From contig CAAFQM010000105.1 in assembly GCA_900765105.1 (NCBI GenBank), positions 1 to 19,314 on the forward strand: a stretch of 19,314 nucleotides of DNA. The letters run 5' to 3'. The first letter of the stretch is position 1. Each line of letters begins with the position of its first letter. Positions 1 through 6,992 of this stretch are shown here, piece by piece. The notes beneath the pieces are model-generated. The model was not told the origin of the DNA, made no database searches, and was given only the letters and a program-made list of their open reading frames with translations. Source of the DNA: an uncultured Faecalibacterium sp. Lineage in GTDB: Bacteria; Bacillota; Clostridia; Oscillospirales; Ruminococcaceae. The position numbers were made by a program, and so were the translations under genes.

Positions 1-384
1 ACCAAAGCGACCGAAGCGATCAAAAAAGGGATCAGCATCGACTTTGAGGTGAACGATCTTTCCGCATTGCCATTGGATGTATCGGATATGGTCGTGCTCT
101 TTGCCAATCTGCTGGACAATGCAACGGAAGCCTGTGAAAAACTCGAGAGCGAAAAGACGATTCATGTTTCCGCCGTACTGAGACGGAGCTTCTTTTTTTC
201 CGTCCGGAACACATCCGCTCCGGTAAAGATCCATGACGGGAACATCCGAACGACAAAATCCAATCCCGCTCTCCATGGTTTTGGTCTCTCCAACATCAAA
301 CTCATTCTGAACAAATACGCAGCAGACTTTATTATGGACTATGCCGATGGATGGTTTCAGTTTACCGGGGAAATCGAGCTGTAA
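1..384 (+). CDS. GHKL-type sensor histidine kinase, C-terminal fragment
   Basis: The reading frame is open from base 1 and ends with TAA at 382-384, giving 127 residues of the C-terminal end only. A GHKL ATP-binding fold is visible. NLLDNATEAC is the N-box (Mg/ATP binding), and HGFGLSNIKLILNKY supplies the G-box glycines and following helix. This arrangement (HATPase_c_5) is typical of AgrC/ComD-like kinases that sense peptides at the membrane. The phosphoacceptor His and sensor segment lie outside the window, so the stimulus and the cognate regulator cannot be named. The fragment reads visibly more AT-rich than the genes to its right and faces the opposite way, which may mark it as part of a separate accessory block. 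A GTG at 49 is internal to the frame and is not a credible start. Confidence 0.85.
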   Translation, partial: TKATEAIKKGISIDFEVNDLSALPLDVSDMVVLFANLLDNATEACEKLESEKTIHVSAVLRRSFFFSVRNTSAPVKIHDGNIRTTKSNPALHGFGLSNIKLILNKYAADFIMDYADGWFQFTGEIEL

Positions 385-402
385 CCGTTCAAACTTCCCA
401 TG

Positions 403-438
403 AAAAAATGGCCCGCGTTTTCACGCAGGCCATTTTTT
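403..438. terminator. Bidirectional intrinsic terminator
   Basis: The arms are 403-418 and 423-438, with one mismatch and a 4-nt loop. The outer part pairs AAAAAATGGCC with GGCCATTTTTT, so each strand has a run of six T at its 3' side. It sits between the convergent kinase tail (+) and the threonine ammonia-lyase gene (-) and can stop both. Confidence 0.9.
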
Positions 439-444
439 ATCGGA

Positions 445-1659
445 TCATACGCGCTCACTCACCAGCTGGAAGCCCTCTTTTGTCAGCTCGTTGCGGATCT
501 GCTCGATCTGCACAGCATCGCGGGTCTCAAGGGTCAGCTTCAGGAAGCAGCTGGAAATGGGCATGTTGGGGTCGGAGCCGTCGTGCTGCACCGACACCAC
601 ATTGCTGCCGCAGCGGGACACGATCTCGGCCACCCGCTTCAGCTGGCCGGGCTTGTCCTCCAGTGCAATGGTCATATTGGCCTTGCGTCCGCTCATGACC
701 AGACCGCGGGTAATGACGCGGTTGAGGATGTTCACATCGATATTGCCGCCGGAAACGACGCACACCACCTTTTTGCCTTCGATGGGCAGCTTGTGGAACA
801 GGGCAGCTGCCACCGGCACCGCACCCGCGCCCTCGGCCACCAGCTTCTGGTTTTCCATCAGCGAGAGGATGGCGGCGGCGGTCTCGTCCTCGCTGACGGT
901 CACGATGTCATCCACATACTGCTCGCAGATCTGATAGGTCAGCTCGCCGGGGGTCTTGACCTGAATGCCGTCCGCAAAGGTGGAAACGGCTTTCAGGGTC
1001 TGATACTTGTGCTCATGCAGGCTGCGGTACATGCTGGGCGCACCCTCGGCCTGCACGCCGTAGACCTTGACCTCCGGGCGCAGGCTCTTGATGGCAAAGG
1101 CCACGCCGGAGATCAGGCCGCCGCCGCCCACCGGCACGATGACCGCATCCAGATCCGGCAGCTGGTCCAGAATTTCCAGACCGATGGTACCCTGACCGGC
1201 GATGACCAGTTCATCGTCGTAGGGGTGAATGAAGGTCATTCCGGTCTCTTCCTGCAGCTCCACAGCCTTGTCGTGGGCATCGTCGTAGGTGCCGGGCACA
1301 AGGCAGACCTCTGCGCCCAGATTCTTGGTATTCTCCACCTTCATGATGGGGGCACCGTCCGGCATACAGACGATGCTTTTGATGCCGCGCCGGGTCGCTG
1401 CCAGCGCCACGCCCTGTGCATGGTTGCCGGCGGAACAGGCGATAACGCCCTTTGTGCTCTCTTCCTCAGAAAGCTGGCTGATCTTATAGTAAGCACCGCG
1501 CACCTTGAAGCTGCCGGTGGCCTGCAGATTCTCTGTTTTCAGGTAGAGCTGGCAGTCCTTGGAAAGCTTGGGTGCCTCGATGAGGTCAGTCTTGCGGGCA
1601 ACATCCTTCAGAACGAAGGCGGCGTGGTAGATCTTATCCAGAGTCAGCATGGCGGTCAT
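445..1659 (-). CDS. ilvA: Threonine ammonia-lyase with C-terminal ACT-like domain
   Basis: A PLP enzyme that deaminates L-threonine to 2-oxobutanoate and ammonia in the cytoplasm, feeding isoleucine synthesis or threonine catabolism. The 404 residues show the fold-type II signature. TGSFKVRGAYYK carries the PLP lysine (about K52), CSAGNHAQG lies at 75-83 for substrate binding, the phosphate-binding VPVGGGGLISG at 176-185, and SGGN at 303-306. Residues about 327-404 (TIALEDKPGQLKRVAEIV...) resemble an ACT regulatory domain, so allosteric control is likely. The length fits the short single-ACT class, not the long E. coli IlvA. There are two possible starts: M1 at 1659 has GAGGGAG almost touching it, while M4 (ATG ending at 1650) has about 10 nt spacing. 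The second start may be the real one. The gene is monocistronic between two terminators. A catabolic role (tdcB-like) cannot be excluded. Confidence 0.93.
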   Translation of the reverse strand: MTAMLTLDKIYHAAFVLKDVARKTDLIEAPKLSKDCQLYLKTENLQATGSFKVRGAYYKISQLSEEESTKGVIACSAGNHAQGVALAATRRGIKSIVCMPDGAPIMKVENTKNLGAEVCLVPGTYDDAHDKAVELQEETGMTFIHPYDDELVIAGQGTIGLEILDQLPDLDAVIVPVGGGGLISGVAFAIKSLRPEVKVYGVQAEGAPSMYRSLHEHKYQTLKAVSTFADGIQVKTPGELTYQICEQYVDDIVTVSEDETAAAILSLMENQKLVAEGAGAVPVAAALFHKLPIEGKKVVCVVSGGNIDVNILNRVITRGLVMSGRKANMTIALEDKPGQLKRVAEIVSRCGSNVVSVQHDGSDPNMPISSCFLKLTLETRDAVQIEQIRNELTKEGFQLVSERV

Positions 1660-1688
1660 TCTCCCTCTATCCGTTTTCTATTTCCTGC

Positions 1689-1709
1689 GCCCTGCATCAG
1701 GGCTTTTTT
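1689..1709 (+). terminator. Terminator-like hairpin in the ilvA leader (plus orientation)
   Basis: A perfect 6-bp stem, GCCCTG (1689-1694) and CAGGGC (1698-1703), has a 3-nt loop and is followed by six T on the plus strand. No plus-strand gene precedes it. It lies in the 5' leader of the minus-strand ilvA transcript, where the T-run is upstream of the hairpin. It may block antisense or readthrough transcription. Its role is inferred. Confidence 0.45.
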
Positions 1710-1729
1710 ATGTTCGTAGCATGTTTTTC

Positions 1730-1758
1730 AGTATAGGTTAACAGCATTGTTTTGTCAA
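1730..1758 (-). promoter_or_regulatory. Sigma-70-type promoter of ilvA
   Basis: On the minus strand, a perfect -35 TTGACA (1753-1758), a 17-nt spacer and -10 TATACT (1730-1735). Transcription should start near 1723, giving a leader of about 65 nt before ilvA. Confidence 0.85.
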
Positions 1759-1786
1759 ATGAATTTCCTTCACGATAAAAGCAGAT

Positions 1787-1823
1787 AAAAAGAACTGCTG
1801 CAGGCACATCGCCCACAGCAGCT
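1787..1823 (-). terminator. Intrinsic terminator of the XpaC-TelA-LemA-TPM operon
   Basis: On the minus strand a 13-bp stem with three G-T pairs (arms 1811-1823 and 1793-1805, 5-nt loop) is followed by C and five T. It lies 20 bases past the TPM stop codon. Confidence 0.85.
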
Positions 1824-1842
1824 CTCCGTGTTCTATCTGATT

Positions 1843-2853
1843 TTAACGGCCGCGTCCACCGCCGCCGCCATGGAAGCTGCCGCCGCCCATGCCGCCGAAG
1901 GAACCGCCGCCGGAGTGGCCGCCGCCAAAGCTGCCGCCTCCGAAGGAGCCGCCGCTCATGCCGCCGAATCCGCCGCCCGTGGGGGGACGGGGCGGCCGCC
2001 GGTTGTTGCGCGGCGGGCGGGGCGGATCATTGCGGGGACCCGGGCCGTAGCCAGGACCATAGCCAGGGCCGAATCCGGGGCCCGGAGGAGGCGGCGGGCC
2101 GCGGCGACGCCGACGGGCCGAACCCGCCATATAGCCTGCCGCAAAGGGGCCCCAGCTGCAGCCGAACGCCCGCCCGATGGGTGCAATAAGGAAGCGGAAC
2201 ACCAGCGCCAGCACCCATACAAAGATCAGCAGGGTCACAAACAGCATCACGAGGGTAGAAATCACTTCGCCGAAGCTCATGTCGTCGTCCGCCGGCTCTG
2301 CAGAACCGCCGTTCAGGCTCACACCGTACACCTGTGCAATGGTGTCGGCCACATTGTTGGCGCAGGTCACTACGGCCGCGTCGTAATCCCGGTTCACGAA
2401 GTCATCCTCCATGGTCTGGGCAATGGCGCTGGCCTGACTTTCCATCATAGTGTTACGGAAGCCGTCACCGGTGACAACATAGTAGTCGCCGTCCTCATAG
2501 TAAGGCGACTCCATCACCAGCAGGATCAGCACACCGTTATTTTCCGACGATGAGCCGATGCCCCATGCATTGGCAGCCTGCACAGCGTAATCCTCGGTAG
2601 AAAGACTGCCGGTGTACTGCACCGTCAGCACGCCGATCTGCGCGCCGCTGCAGTTTGCTTCCAGCTTACCGTTCAGGTCGGTAACGGTCTGCACGGTAGA
2701 GCTGCTCAGCACGCCTGCATCATCCACCACGCATTGACCGGCAGGCAGATCCGGCAGGCTGGCCGAAGCGGCAAACACCGCCGGGCACAGTGCCGCAAGG
2801 CTCACTACAAATACCAGCGCAAGGGCGCTGATGCGTTTTGCAACGTTTTTCAT
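1843..2853 (-). CDS. TPM-domain membrane protein with Gly/Pro-rich tail
   Basis: The 336 residues begin with a signal peptide (hydrophobic 8-22, likely cleavage after PAVFA near 28). Next comes an extracytoplasmic TPM (YgcG-type) domain at about 38-180, with VVDDAGVLS, then IGVLTVQYTGSLSTEDYA and GVLILLVM. One membrane helix spans about 198-225. An Arg/Pro-rich stretch follows at 246-292, then a Gly/Ser/Phe tail at 293-336 made of GGGSFGG-like repeats. TPM domains are described as metal-linked phosphatase-like or photosystem-II-repair domains; the bacterial role is unsettled. The start ATG overlaps the LemA stop (ATGA), so the two are probably translationally coupled. LemA and TPM genes are common neighbours in bacteria, which supports the call. 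The low-complexity tail is encoded by GC-rich repeats at 1846-1990 and could expand or contract. No enzymatic activity can be assigned from sequence. Confidence 0.88.
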   Translation of the reverse strand: MKNVAKRISALALVFVVSLAALCPAVFAASASLPDLPAGQCVVDDAGVLSSSTVQTVTDLNGKLEANCSGAQIGVLTVQYTGSLSTEDYAVQAANAWGIGSSSENNGVLILLVMESPYYEDGDYYVVTGDGFRNTMMESQASAIAQTMEDDFVNRDYDAAVVTCANNVADTIAQVYGVSLNGGSAEPADDDMSFGEVISTLVMLFVTLLIFVWVLALVFRFLIAPIGRAFGCSWGPFAAGYMAGSARRRRRGPPPPPGPGFGPGYGPGYGPGPRNDPPRPPRNNRRPPRPPTGGGFGGMSGGSFGGGSFGGGHSGGGSFGGMGGGSFHGGGGGRGR

Positions 2854-3566
2854 GCGAAGGGTTCAACCTCCTTTATTCCGGCAAGGCCGCCCAGCACATT
2901 GGCCGGGAAGCCGCCGGTCTCTTTCTGGTAGTCGTAAACGGCTTCGTTGTACTTCAGGCTGCCGATGATGGTATTGGCGCTGTTGAACTGGCCGTACTGG
3001 CCCTGCACGGCACCCATCTTCATGGGGTCGGCGGCCTGCTCCTGCAGTTTGGCATAGAGCTGGTCAATGGCAGCACCCAGCGTTTCGTTGTCTTGATACA
3101 GTGCGTGCATCCGGGTGCTGCCCGCGTTCGCACCTTCCAGCGCATCGTTGAACGCCGTCAGGGCGGCCTGTGCCGCCTGCACTTCGGCATTGTCTGTGCC
3201 AAGGGTGTTGCTGCCGGTGGTAATAACGTTTGCCGCCGTGTTGGCGCGGGTATTCAGCTCTTCGTTGAGGTTGTAGCCGTTGTCGGCAGCCACGCCCACC
3301 GTGAACCACTGCCTTGCTTTATTGTACTTTGTGCGGAGCTTTGCCCCGCCGAAGCCGAAGAAGGCCGCCAGCATCACCACCACGCTCAACGCCAGCGCCG
3401 CCGCCTGCGTGCGCAGGGCACCGGGCAGTTTTGCTTCCAGCGCGGCCAGCTTCTGCTGTGCCGGGGTCAGGCGCACCGTCTCTTCCGGCTTTTTCTGTTC
3501 GCGGTAACTCCCGGCGTCAAAGCCGCCGGGGTTCTGCTGCTTCTGGGAAAAATCTGCGTTTGCCAT
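2850..3566 (-). CDS. LemA family membrane protein
   Basis: The 238 residues comprise a charged cytoplasmic N-terminus (1-50), one membrane helix (about 52-74, RTQAAALALSVVVMLAAFF) and a long helical extracytoplasmic region. The best family mark is the C-terminal YNEAVYDYQKETGGFPANVL near 206-225. It corresponds to the conserved YN..V..YN....FP.N segment of LemA proteins. LemA has the helical-bundle fold and no known enzymatic activity. The 50-residue stretch before the membrane helix is longer than in classic LemA, where the helix is near the N-terminus. The ATG follows the TelA-like stop by one base, with GGAG six bases ahead inside the upstream gene. Its stop overlaps the TPM start. The protein is probably a partner of TPM in envelope maintenance; this is inferred from context only. 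Confidence 0.87.
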   Translation of the reverse strand: MANADFSQKQQNPGGFDAGSYREQKKPEETVRLTPAQQKLAALEAKLPGALRTQAAALALSVVVMLAAFFGFGGAKLRTKYNKARQWFTVGVAADNGYNLNEELNTRANTAANVITTGSNTLGTDNAEVQAAQAALTAFNDALEGANAGSTRMHALYQDNETLGAAIDQLYAKLQEQAADPMKMGAVQGQYGQFNSANTIIGSLKYNEAVYDYQKETGGFPANVLGGLAGIKEVEPFA

Positions 3567-3567
3567 T

Positions 3568-4722
3568 TCAGCTCCGGATCTCCATCATTTTTGCTTTCAG
3601 TTCGTCTTCGATGCGGTTCAGCTCCTGCTCGGCAGCGGCGCGCTTTGCGCGGCCTTCGCTCTGGATCTTGTTCAGCTCGTCCAGCGTGTCGATCAGGCTC
3701 TTGTTGGTCTGCTGCAGGGTCTCGATGTCCACCACGCCGCGCTGGCTTTCCTTGGCGGTCTCGATGGTGCCCATCTTGAGGGCCTCGGCGTTCTTCTTGA
3801 GCAGGTCGTTGGTCATGTCGGTCACGGCACGCTCTGCCTGCATGGCCTGCTGGCTGTGTGCCAGACCCAGCGCCAGAACCATCTGGTTCTTCCACAGCGG
3901 GATGGTATTGACGATGGTGGACTGGATCTTCTCGGCCATCATGGTGTTGTTGTTCTGCAGCAGACGGATCTGCGGGCCCATCTGCAGGCTGATGTTGCGG
4001 GTCAGCTCCAGATCATAGAGCTTCTTTTCAAAGCGCTCACACTGGTCGGCCAGATCACGGGCGGCCTGTGCGTCCTCCGGCAGGCCGGAAGCCTTGGCCT
4101 TGTCCATGGCCTGCTGCAGCTCATTTGCGCGCACATCGGCCAGCTTTTTCTTGCCGGCCAGAATATACATGCTCAGCTCCTTGAAGTAGGCCATGTTCAG
4201 GTCATACATCTTGTCCAGCATGGCGATATCCTTGAGCAGCTGCACCTGATGGCCTTCCAGCATCGACTGGATCTTTTCCACGTTGGTCTCGGCCTTACTG
4301 TACTTCATCTTCATGGCGTCCAGCTGGTCGCTCTTCTTCTTGAAGAAGCCCAGAATGCCCTTCTTCTCCTCTTCCCCGGCGTCAAAGCTCTTCAGCTCGC
4401 CGATGAGGCTGGTGATCATGTCGCCCACTTCGCCCAGATCCTTGGTGGACACCTTGGAGAGGGCCGCTTCGGAGAAGTCGCCGATCTTTTTCTGGCAGGC
4501 CGAGCCGTACTGCAGCACCTGCTGGCTGTTGGTGATATCGATCTTTTCGGCAAACTGATCCACCATGGCCTGTTCTTCCGGGCTGAGGTTCACCTGCTGT
4601 TCCGGGGCGGGTGCCTGCTGCGGGGCAGGAGCTGCCTTTTCTTCGGCAGCGGGTTCCGGGTCGAGGGTCAGGGTGGGCACTGCGGGGGCGTCGAGGTCAA
4701 AATTGAACGTGTTGTCAGCCAT
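3568..4722 (-). CDS. TelA/KlaA/YaaN family (toxic anion resistance) protein
   Basis: The start chosen is the ATG ending at 4722, giving 384 residues (MADNTFNFDLDAPAVPTL). AAGGAAGGA lies 7 nt upstream; a TTG seven codons earlier would place that ribosome site inside the gene. Residues 1-50 are acidic and Pro/Ala/Gln-rich, then come long amphipathic helices with coiled-coil character. The family core is the C-terminal half, with LTRNISLQMGPQIRLLQNNN, IVNTIPLWKNQMVLALGLA and ETLQQTNKSLIDTLDEL. TelA proteins were named for plasmid tellurite resistance, but most chromosomal members belong to envelope-stress gene sets of unknown mechanism. No signal peptide or membrane helix is seen, so the protein should be cytoplasmic, perhaps at the membrane through its XpaC neighbour. 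The family call is confident; the biochemical function is unknown. Confidence 0.92.
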   Translation of the reverse strand: MADNTFNFDLDAPAVPTLTLDPEPAAEEKAAPAPQQAPAPEQQVNLSPEEQAMVDQFAEKIDITNSQQVLQYGSACQKKIGDFSEAALSKVSTKDLGEVGDMITSLIGELKSFDAGEEEKKGILGFFKKKSDQLDAMKMKYSKAETNVEKIQSMLEGHQVQLLKDIAMLDKMYDLNMAYFKELSMYILAGKKKLADVRANELQQAMDKAKASGLPEDAQAARDLADQCERFEKKLYDLELTRNISLQMGPQIRLLQNNNTMMAEKIQSTIVNTIPLWKNQMVLALGLAHSQQAMQAERAVTDMTNDLLKKNAEALKMGTIETAKESQRGVVDIETLQQTNKSLIDTLDELNKIQSEGRAKRAAAEQELNRIEDELKAKMMEIRS

Positions 4723-4750
4723 AAGAGATTCCTTCCTTTCCAAATACCGT

Positions 4751-5380
4751 TTACTTACTCAATCCCTGCCCCTTGAGCATATTCTGCAGCACCGTCAGGT
4801 CGGCAGAAAGGTCCATGCTCTCGGCGGCATACAAAGCATCCAGCTGGTTTTCGAACGCCGCGGCAATGGAAGCGGCGTTGTGCTCCACCTCGGCGCGGAT
4901 GGAGGCGGCGTTCTCGCCCCGCACCCCCTGCTTTGCCAGCTTTGCGTACTGCTGCAGGACGTTTACCGCGTCCGGCAGATAGTAGTTGGCGAACCGGCGC
5001 ACCTGCTTTGCCTTGTCCGGGTTTGCTTCCACCGCTTCCACAATGGAGCGGCCGGCCTTTTCCATGCGGGTCATGGCGGCAGACAGTTCCGGGTCGGGCA
5101 GCTCCTCATTGAGGGTGTGCAGGGTATCCAGCTTCTGCTGGATATCGGTCAGCATTTCGTCCACGTCCTCCACGCCGGTGTGGAAGGGTACTTCGTGTTC
5201 CACCACACGGGGCGGGCAGGTCTTTTTGGCTGCGGCAAATGCTGCAGCGGCACCGACCAGCGCCGCCAGCAGCGCCCACAGTTTATACACCGGCAGCACT
5301 GCGCACAGCACCGCAAACACCAGTGCCGCCGCATAGTACGGCAGAACGCTGGGCTTCTGGGTGCGGATGATCTTGCTCAT
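4751..5380 (-). CDS. XpaC-like membrane protein (5-bromo-4-chloroindolyl phosphate hydrolysis family)
   Basis: The start used is the ATG ending at 5380 (MSKIIRTQKPSVLPYY), which has AAGGAGA about 8 nt ahead, giving 209 residues. A longer frame to 5425 would run over the ribosome site and the promoter. Two membrane helices are seen at about 13-30 and 34-51, with a short turn between. A cytoplasmic helical domain follows, with RRFANYYLPDAVNVLQQYAKL near 126-146, the typical XpaC family stretch. Bacillus subtilis xpaC is adjacent to yaaN, a TelA family gene. The same pair here (28-nt gap) supports both calls. It is the first gene of the four-gene operon. Despite the family name, the protein shows no phosphatase motif, so a direct hydrolase role is doubtful. 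Confidence 0.8.
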   Translation of the reverse strand: MSKIIRTQKPSVLPYYAAALVFAVLCAVLPVYKLWALLAALVGAAAAFAAAKKTCPPRVVEHEVPFHTGVEDVDEMLTDIQQKLDTLHTLNEELPDPELSAAMTRMEKAGRSIVEAVEANPDKAKQVRRFANYYLPDAVNVLQQYAKLAKQGVRGENAASIRAEVEHNAASIAAAFENQLDALYAAESMDLSADLTVLQNMLKGQGLSK

Positions 5381-5423
5381 GATCTCTTCTCCTTCTCCGG
5401 AGCAAACGCCCCTTATAGTATCC

Positions 5424-5451
5424 ATAATACCGCCCCCTGCGGAAAACGCAA
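5424..5451 (-). promoter_or_regulatory. Likely promoter of the XpaC-TelA-LemA-TPM operon
   Basis: On the minus strand TTGCGT (5446-5451), a 16-nt spacer and TATTAT (5424-5429). The elements are imperfect, and a second possible -10 (TACTAT) lies just downstream. An 8-bp hairpin overlaps the -35 side. Confidence 0.5.
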
Positions 5452-5481
5452 GGGTTTCACGGATAATTTACAACCTGGCCA

Positions 5482-5970
5482 TCATTTGTTGATCCACGGA
5501 GCCAGCGCTCCGCCCCAGACCGCCTGCAGTTTTTCCGGGCGGCAGGCCGCGTTGGCGGGGCTGGTGCTGGGCAGCCTGACCGCCGCAATGCCGGACACCG
5601 GCTGCAGGTACTTTGTATAGATCTTATATGCCGTGGCACCGTTGCAGAACACCGCCTCGATGGGCGCTTTTGCCAGCAGGGCTGCAATATCGTTGGGCAC
5701 CACGTCCTTGATGGATGCGTCCGACGCGCCGGTGATGGTGCAGCTTTCCAGCGTGTCCCACAGTGCCAGCCCGTGGCGCAGGATGATCTGCTTTTTTGCT
5801 TCGACGTCCTCACGGGCGGGCACCGGTTCCCCGGTGAGTGCCGCCAGCATCGGCCAGAAGCGGTTCTGCGGGTGGCCGTAGTAAAAGGCCATCTCCCGGC
5901 TTTTGGGGCTGGGCCATGTGCCTAAGATCAGTGCCCGGCTGTGCTCGTTCCAGACCGGTGCAAAGCTCAT
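5482..5970 (-). CDS. Hypoxanthine (deoxyinosine)/uracil-DNA glycosylase
   Basis: A small base-excision repair enzyme of the uracil-DNA glycosylase superfamily, probably removing hypoxanthine (deaminated adenine) or uracil from DNA. The start chosen is the ATG ending at 5970, giving 162 residues, because its ATGA overlaps the stop of the HAD gene. A longer frame to 6054 lies wholly inside that gene. Motif 1 is ILGTWPSPKSREMAFYYGHP followed by NRFW (about 15-39), the hallmark of the family-6-like glycosylases. The DNA-intercalation loop motif is LPSTSPANA near 133-141. Length fits this compact family. Coupling to the HAD phosphatase suggests co-expression, although no shared pathway is evident. 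Exact base preference cannot be read from sequence. Confidence 0.87.
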   Translation of the reverse strand: MSFAPVWNEHSRALILGTWPSPKSREMAFYYGHPQNRFWPMLAALTGEPVPAREDVEAKKQIILRHGLALWDTLESCTITGASDASIKDVVPNDIAALLAKAPIEAVFCNGATAYKIYTKYLQPVSGIAAVRLPSTSPANAACRPEKLQAVWGGALAPWINK

Positions 5971-6860
5971 TTTCCGCCGCCTGCGCTTTCGATCTTGCCC
6001 CATGCGGAGCCGAGGTCCCGGCCGGAATGCTCCGCCTTCGGGCCATTGAACCACAGCTCTTCGATCAAGTCCACAAGGCCGTCCTCGCGCACATCCCCGA
6101 TGACACGGTCGGCGGCAGCTTTTGCGTCTTCAGTGCCATTGGCCATGCAGACGCCGAGGCCCGCCGCTTTCAGCATGCCCACATCGTTGGCCGAGTCGCC
6201 TGCTGCCACGGCATTTGCCAGCGTCAGGCCCATCTTCTCGCACAGGTCTGCAAGGCCGACACCCTTGTCGATGCCGCCCCGCACGATGTCGTAATAGCAA
6301 TAGCCGTCTGCGTTCTGAGCGCCCACCATCATCCAGTGCAGCCCCAGATGGCCGTACTTCTTTTCAAAATCCGGCACCCGTTCCGGCGGGATAGCGGCAA
6401 AGGCGGCGTGGGGCATATCGATGAGGTGGCGGTCCTGATCTTCGCCGTCCACGCAGTCCAGACCTTTGCTGTTCATCTGCACAAAACCCCGGTGCAAGTA
6501 CTCATACTCACAGTACGCATAGCACGCATCCCGGAAATTGAACTGCAGCGGGTAGTTATAATCTTCGCAGAAATCCACCAGCGCATACATTTCCTCCGCT
6601 GTCAGCGGGTGCTCGGCCACGATGCGGCCTTCCCGGTCCACCACGCAGGCACCGTTGCTGGTGATGGCATAATCGAACCGGATGCCACCCAGCTGCCCCT
6701 TGAGGTTGACGCTGGGGTAGGCCCTGCCGGTGGCGAGCACGAATTTTCCGCCCGCTGCCTGCATCTTTTGAACGGCCTTTACCACGGTCGGGCGGGGTTT
6801 GCCCTCGCCGAAAGGCACCAGTGTATTGTCGTAATCGCTTGCCAGAATCCTGTACTGCAT
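5967..6860 (-). CDS. HAD-superfamily (Cof-type, class IIB) phosphatase
   Basis: The 297-residue cytoplasmic hydrolase has all four HAD motifs. Motif I is ILASDYDNTL, with nucleophile D9 and acid D11. Motif II is VLATGR (T44). Motif III is K199 in GIDKGVGL. Motif IV is AAGDSANDVGML (221-226). The large insert between motifs II and III (about 80-190) is the C2B cap that sets substrate choice. Such proteins dephosphorylate sugar phosphates, flavin or PLP-type phosphates; which one cannot be decided here. GGGAG stands 6 nt before the ATG. The last residues overlap the downstream glycosylase start. The roughly 25 residues after the core (FNGPKAEHSGRDLGSAWGK) are not typical of the family and may be a lineage extension. 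Confidence 0.9.
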   Translation of the reverse strand: MQYRILASDYDNTLVPFGEGKPRPTVVKAVQKMQAAGGKFVLATGRAYPSVNLKGQLGGIRFDYAITSNGACVVDREGRIVAEHPLTAEEMYALVDFCEDYNYPLQFNFRDACYAYCEYEYLHRGFVQMNSKGLDCVDGEDQDRHLIDMPHAAFAAIPPERVPDFEKKYGHLGLHWMMVGAQNADGYCYYDIVRGGIDKGVGLADLCEKMGLTLANAVAAGDSANDVGMLKAAGLGVCMANGTEDAKAAADRVIGDVREDGLVDLIEELWFNGPKAEHSGRDLGSAWGKIESAGGGK

Positions 6861-6894
6861 CTTCTTCTCCCTTTGTGGAACTCAAGTTTGTTCC

Positions 6895-6903
6895 AGTATA
6901 TCA
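6895..6903 (-). promoter_or_regulatory. Likely extended -10 promoter of the HAD-glycosylase pair
   Basis: On the minus strand TGATATACT, an extended -10 (TGn plus TATACT at 6895-6900), 35 nt before the HAD start codon. No good -35 hexamer is seen at 16-18 nt, in keeping with an extended -10 promoter. Confidence 0.55.
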
Positions 6904-6936
6904 CATTTTAAAGGGTTGTGGGGATTTTTTATGCAA

Positions 6937-6970
6937 ATAAAAATCGGCAGAACACAAAAGCTCTGCCGAT
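6937..6970 (-). terminator. Intrinsic terminator of the permease gene
   Basis: A 9-bp perfect stem (arms 6962-6970 and 6943-6951 read on the minus strand, ATCGGCAGA with TCTGCCGAT) is followed on the minus strand by TTTTTATTT. Confidence 0.85.
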
Positions 6971-6992
6971 GGATCTACTGTTTTCTTATCTC

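Noticed and set aside
400..1719. Long plus-strand open frame (439 codons) opposite ilvA
   Set aside because: It is antisense to a gene with full family motifs, has no ribosome site and its translation is rich in His/Gly/Leu of the shadow type.
1846..1990. Repetitive GCCGCC-type DNA considered as a CRISPR or tandem repeat array
   Set aside because: It encodes the Gly-rich tail of the TPM protein. Repeats are short and irregular with no spacers. No CRISPR array or cas gene is present in the window.
4723..4743. TTG start seven codons upstream for the TelA-like gene
   Set aside because: The AAGGAAGGA ribosome site would lie inside the coding region. The ATG ending at 4722 has ideal spacing.
5971..6054. 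28-residue N-terminal extension of the DNA glycosylase
   Set aside because: It lies wholly inside the HAD gene. The ATGA overlap and family motif positions favour the ATG ending at 5970.
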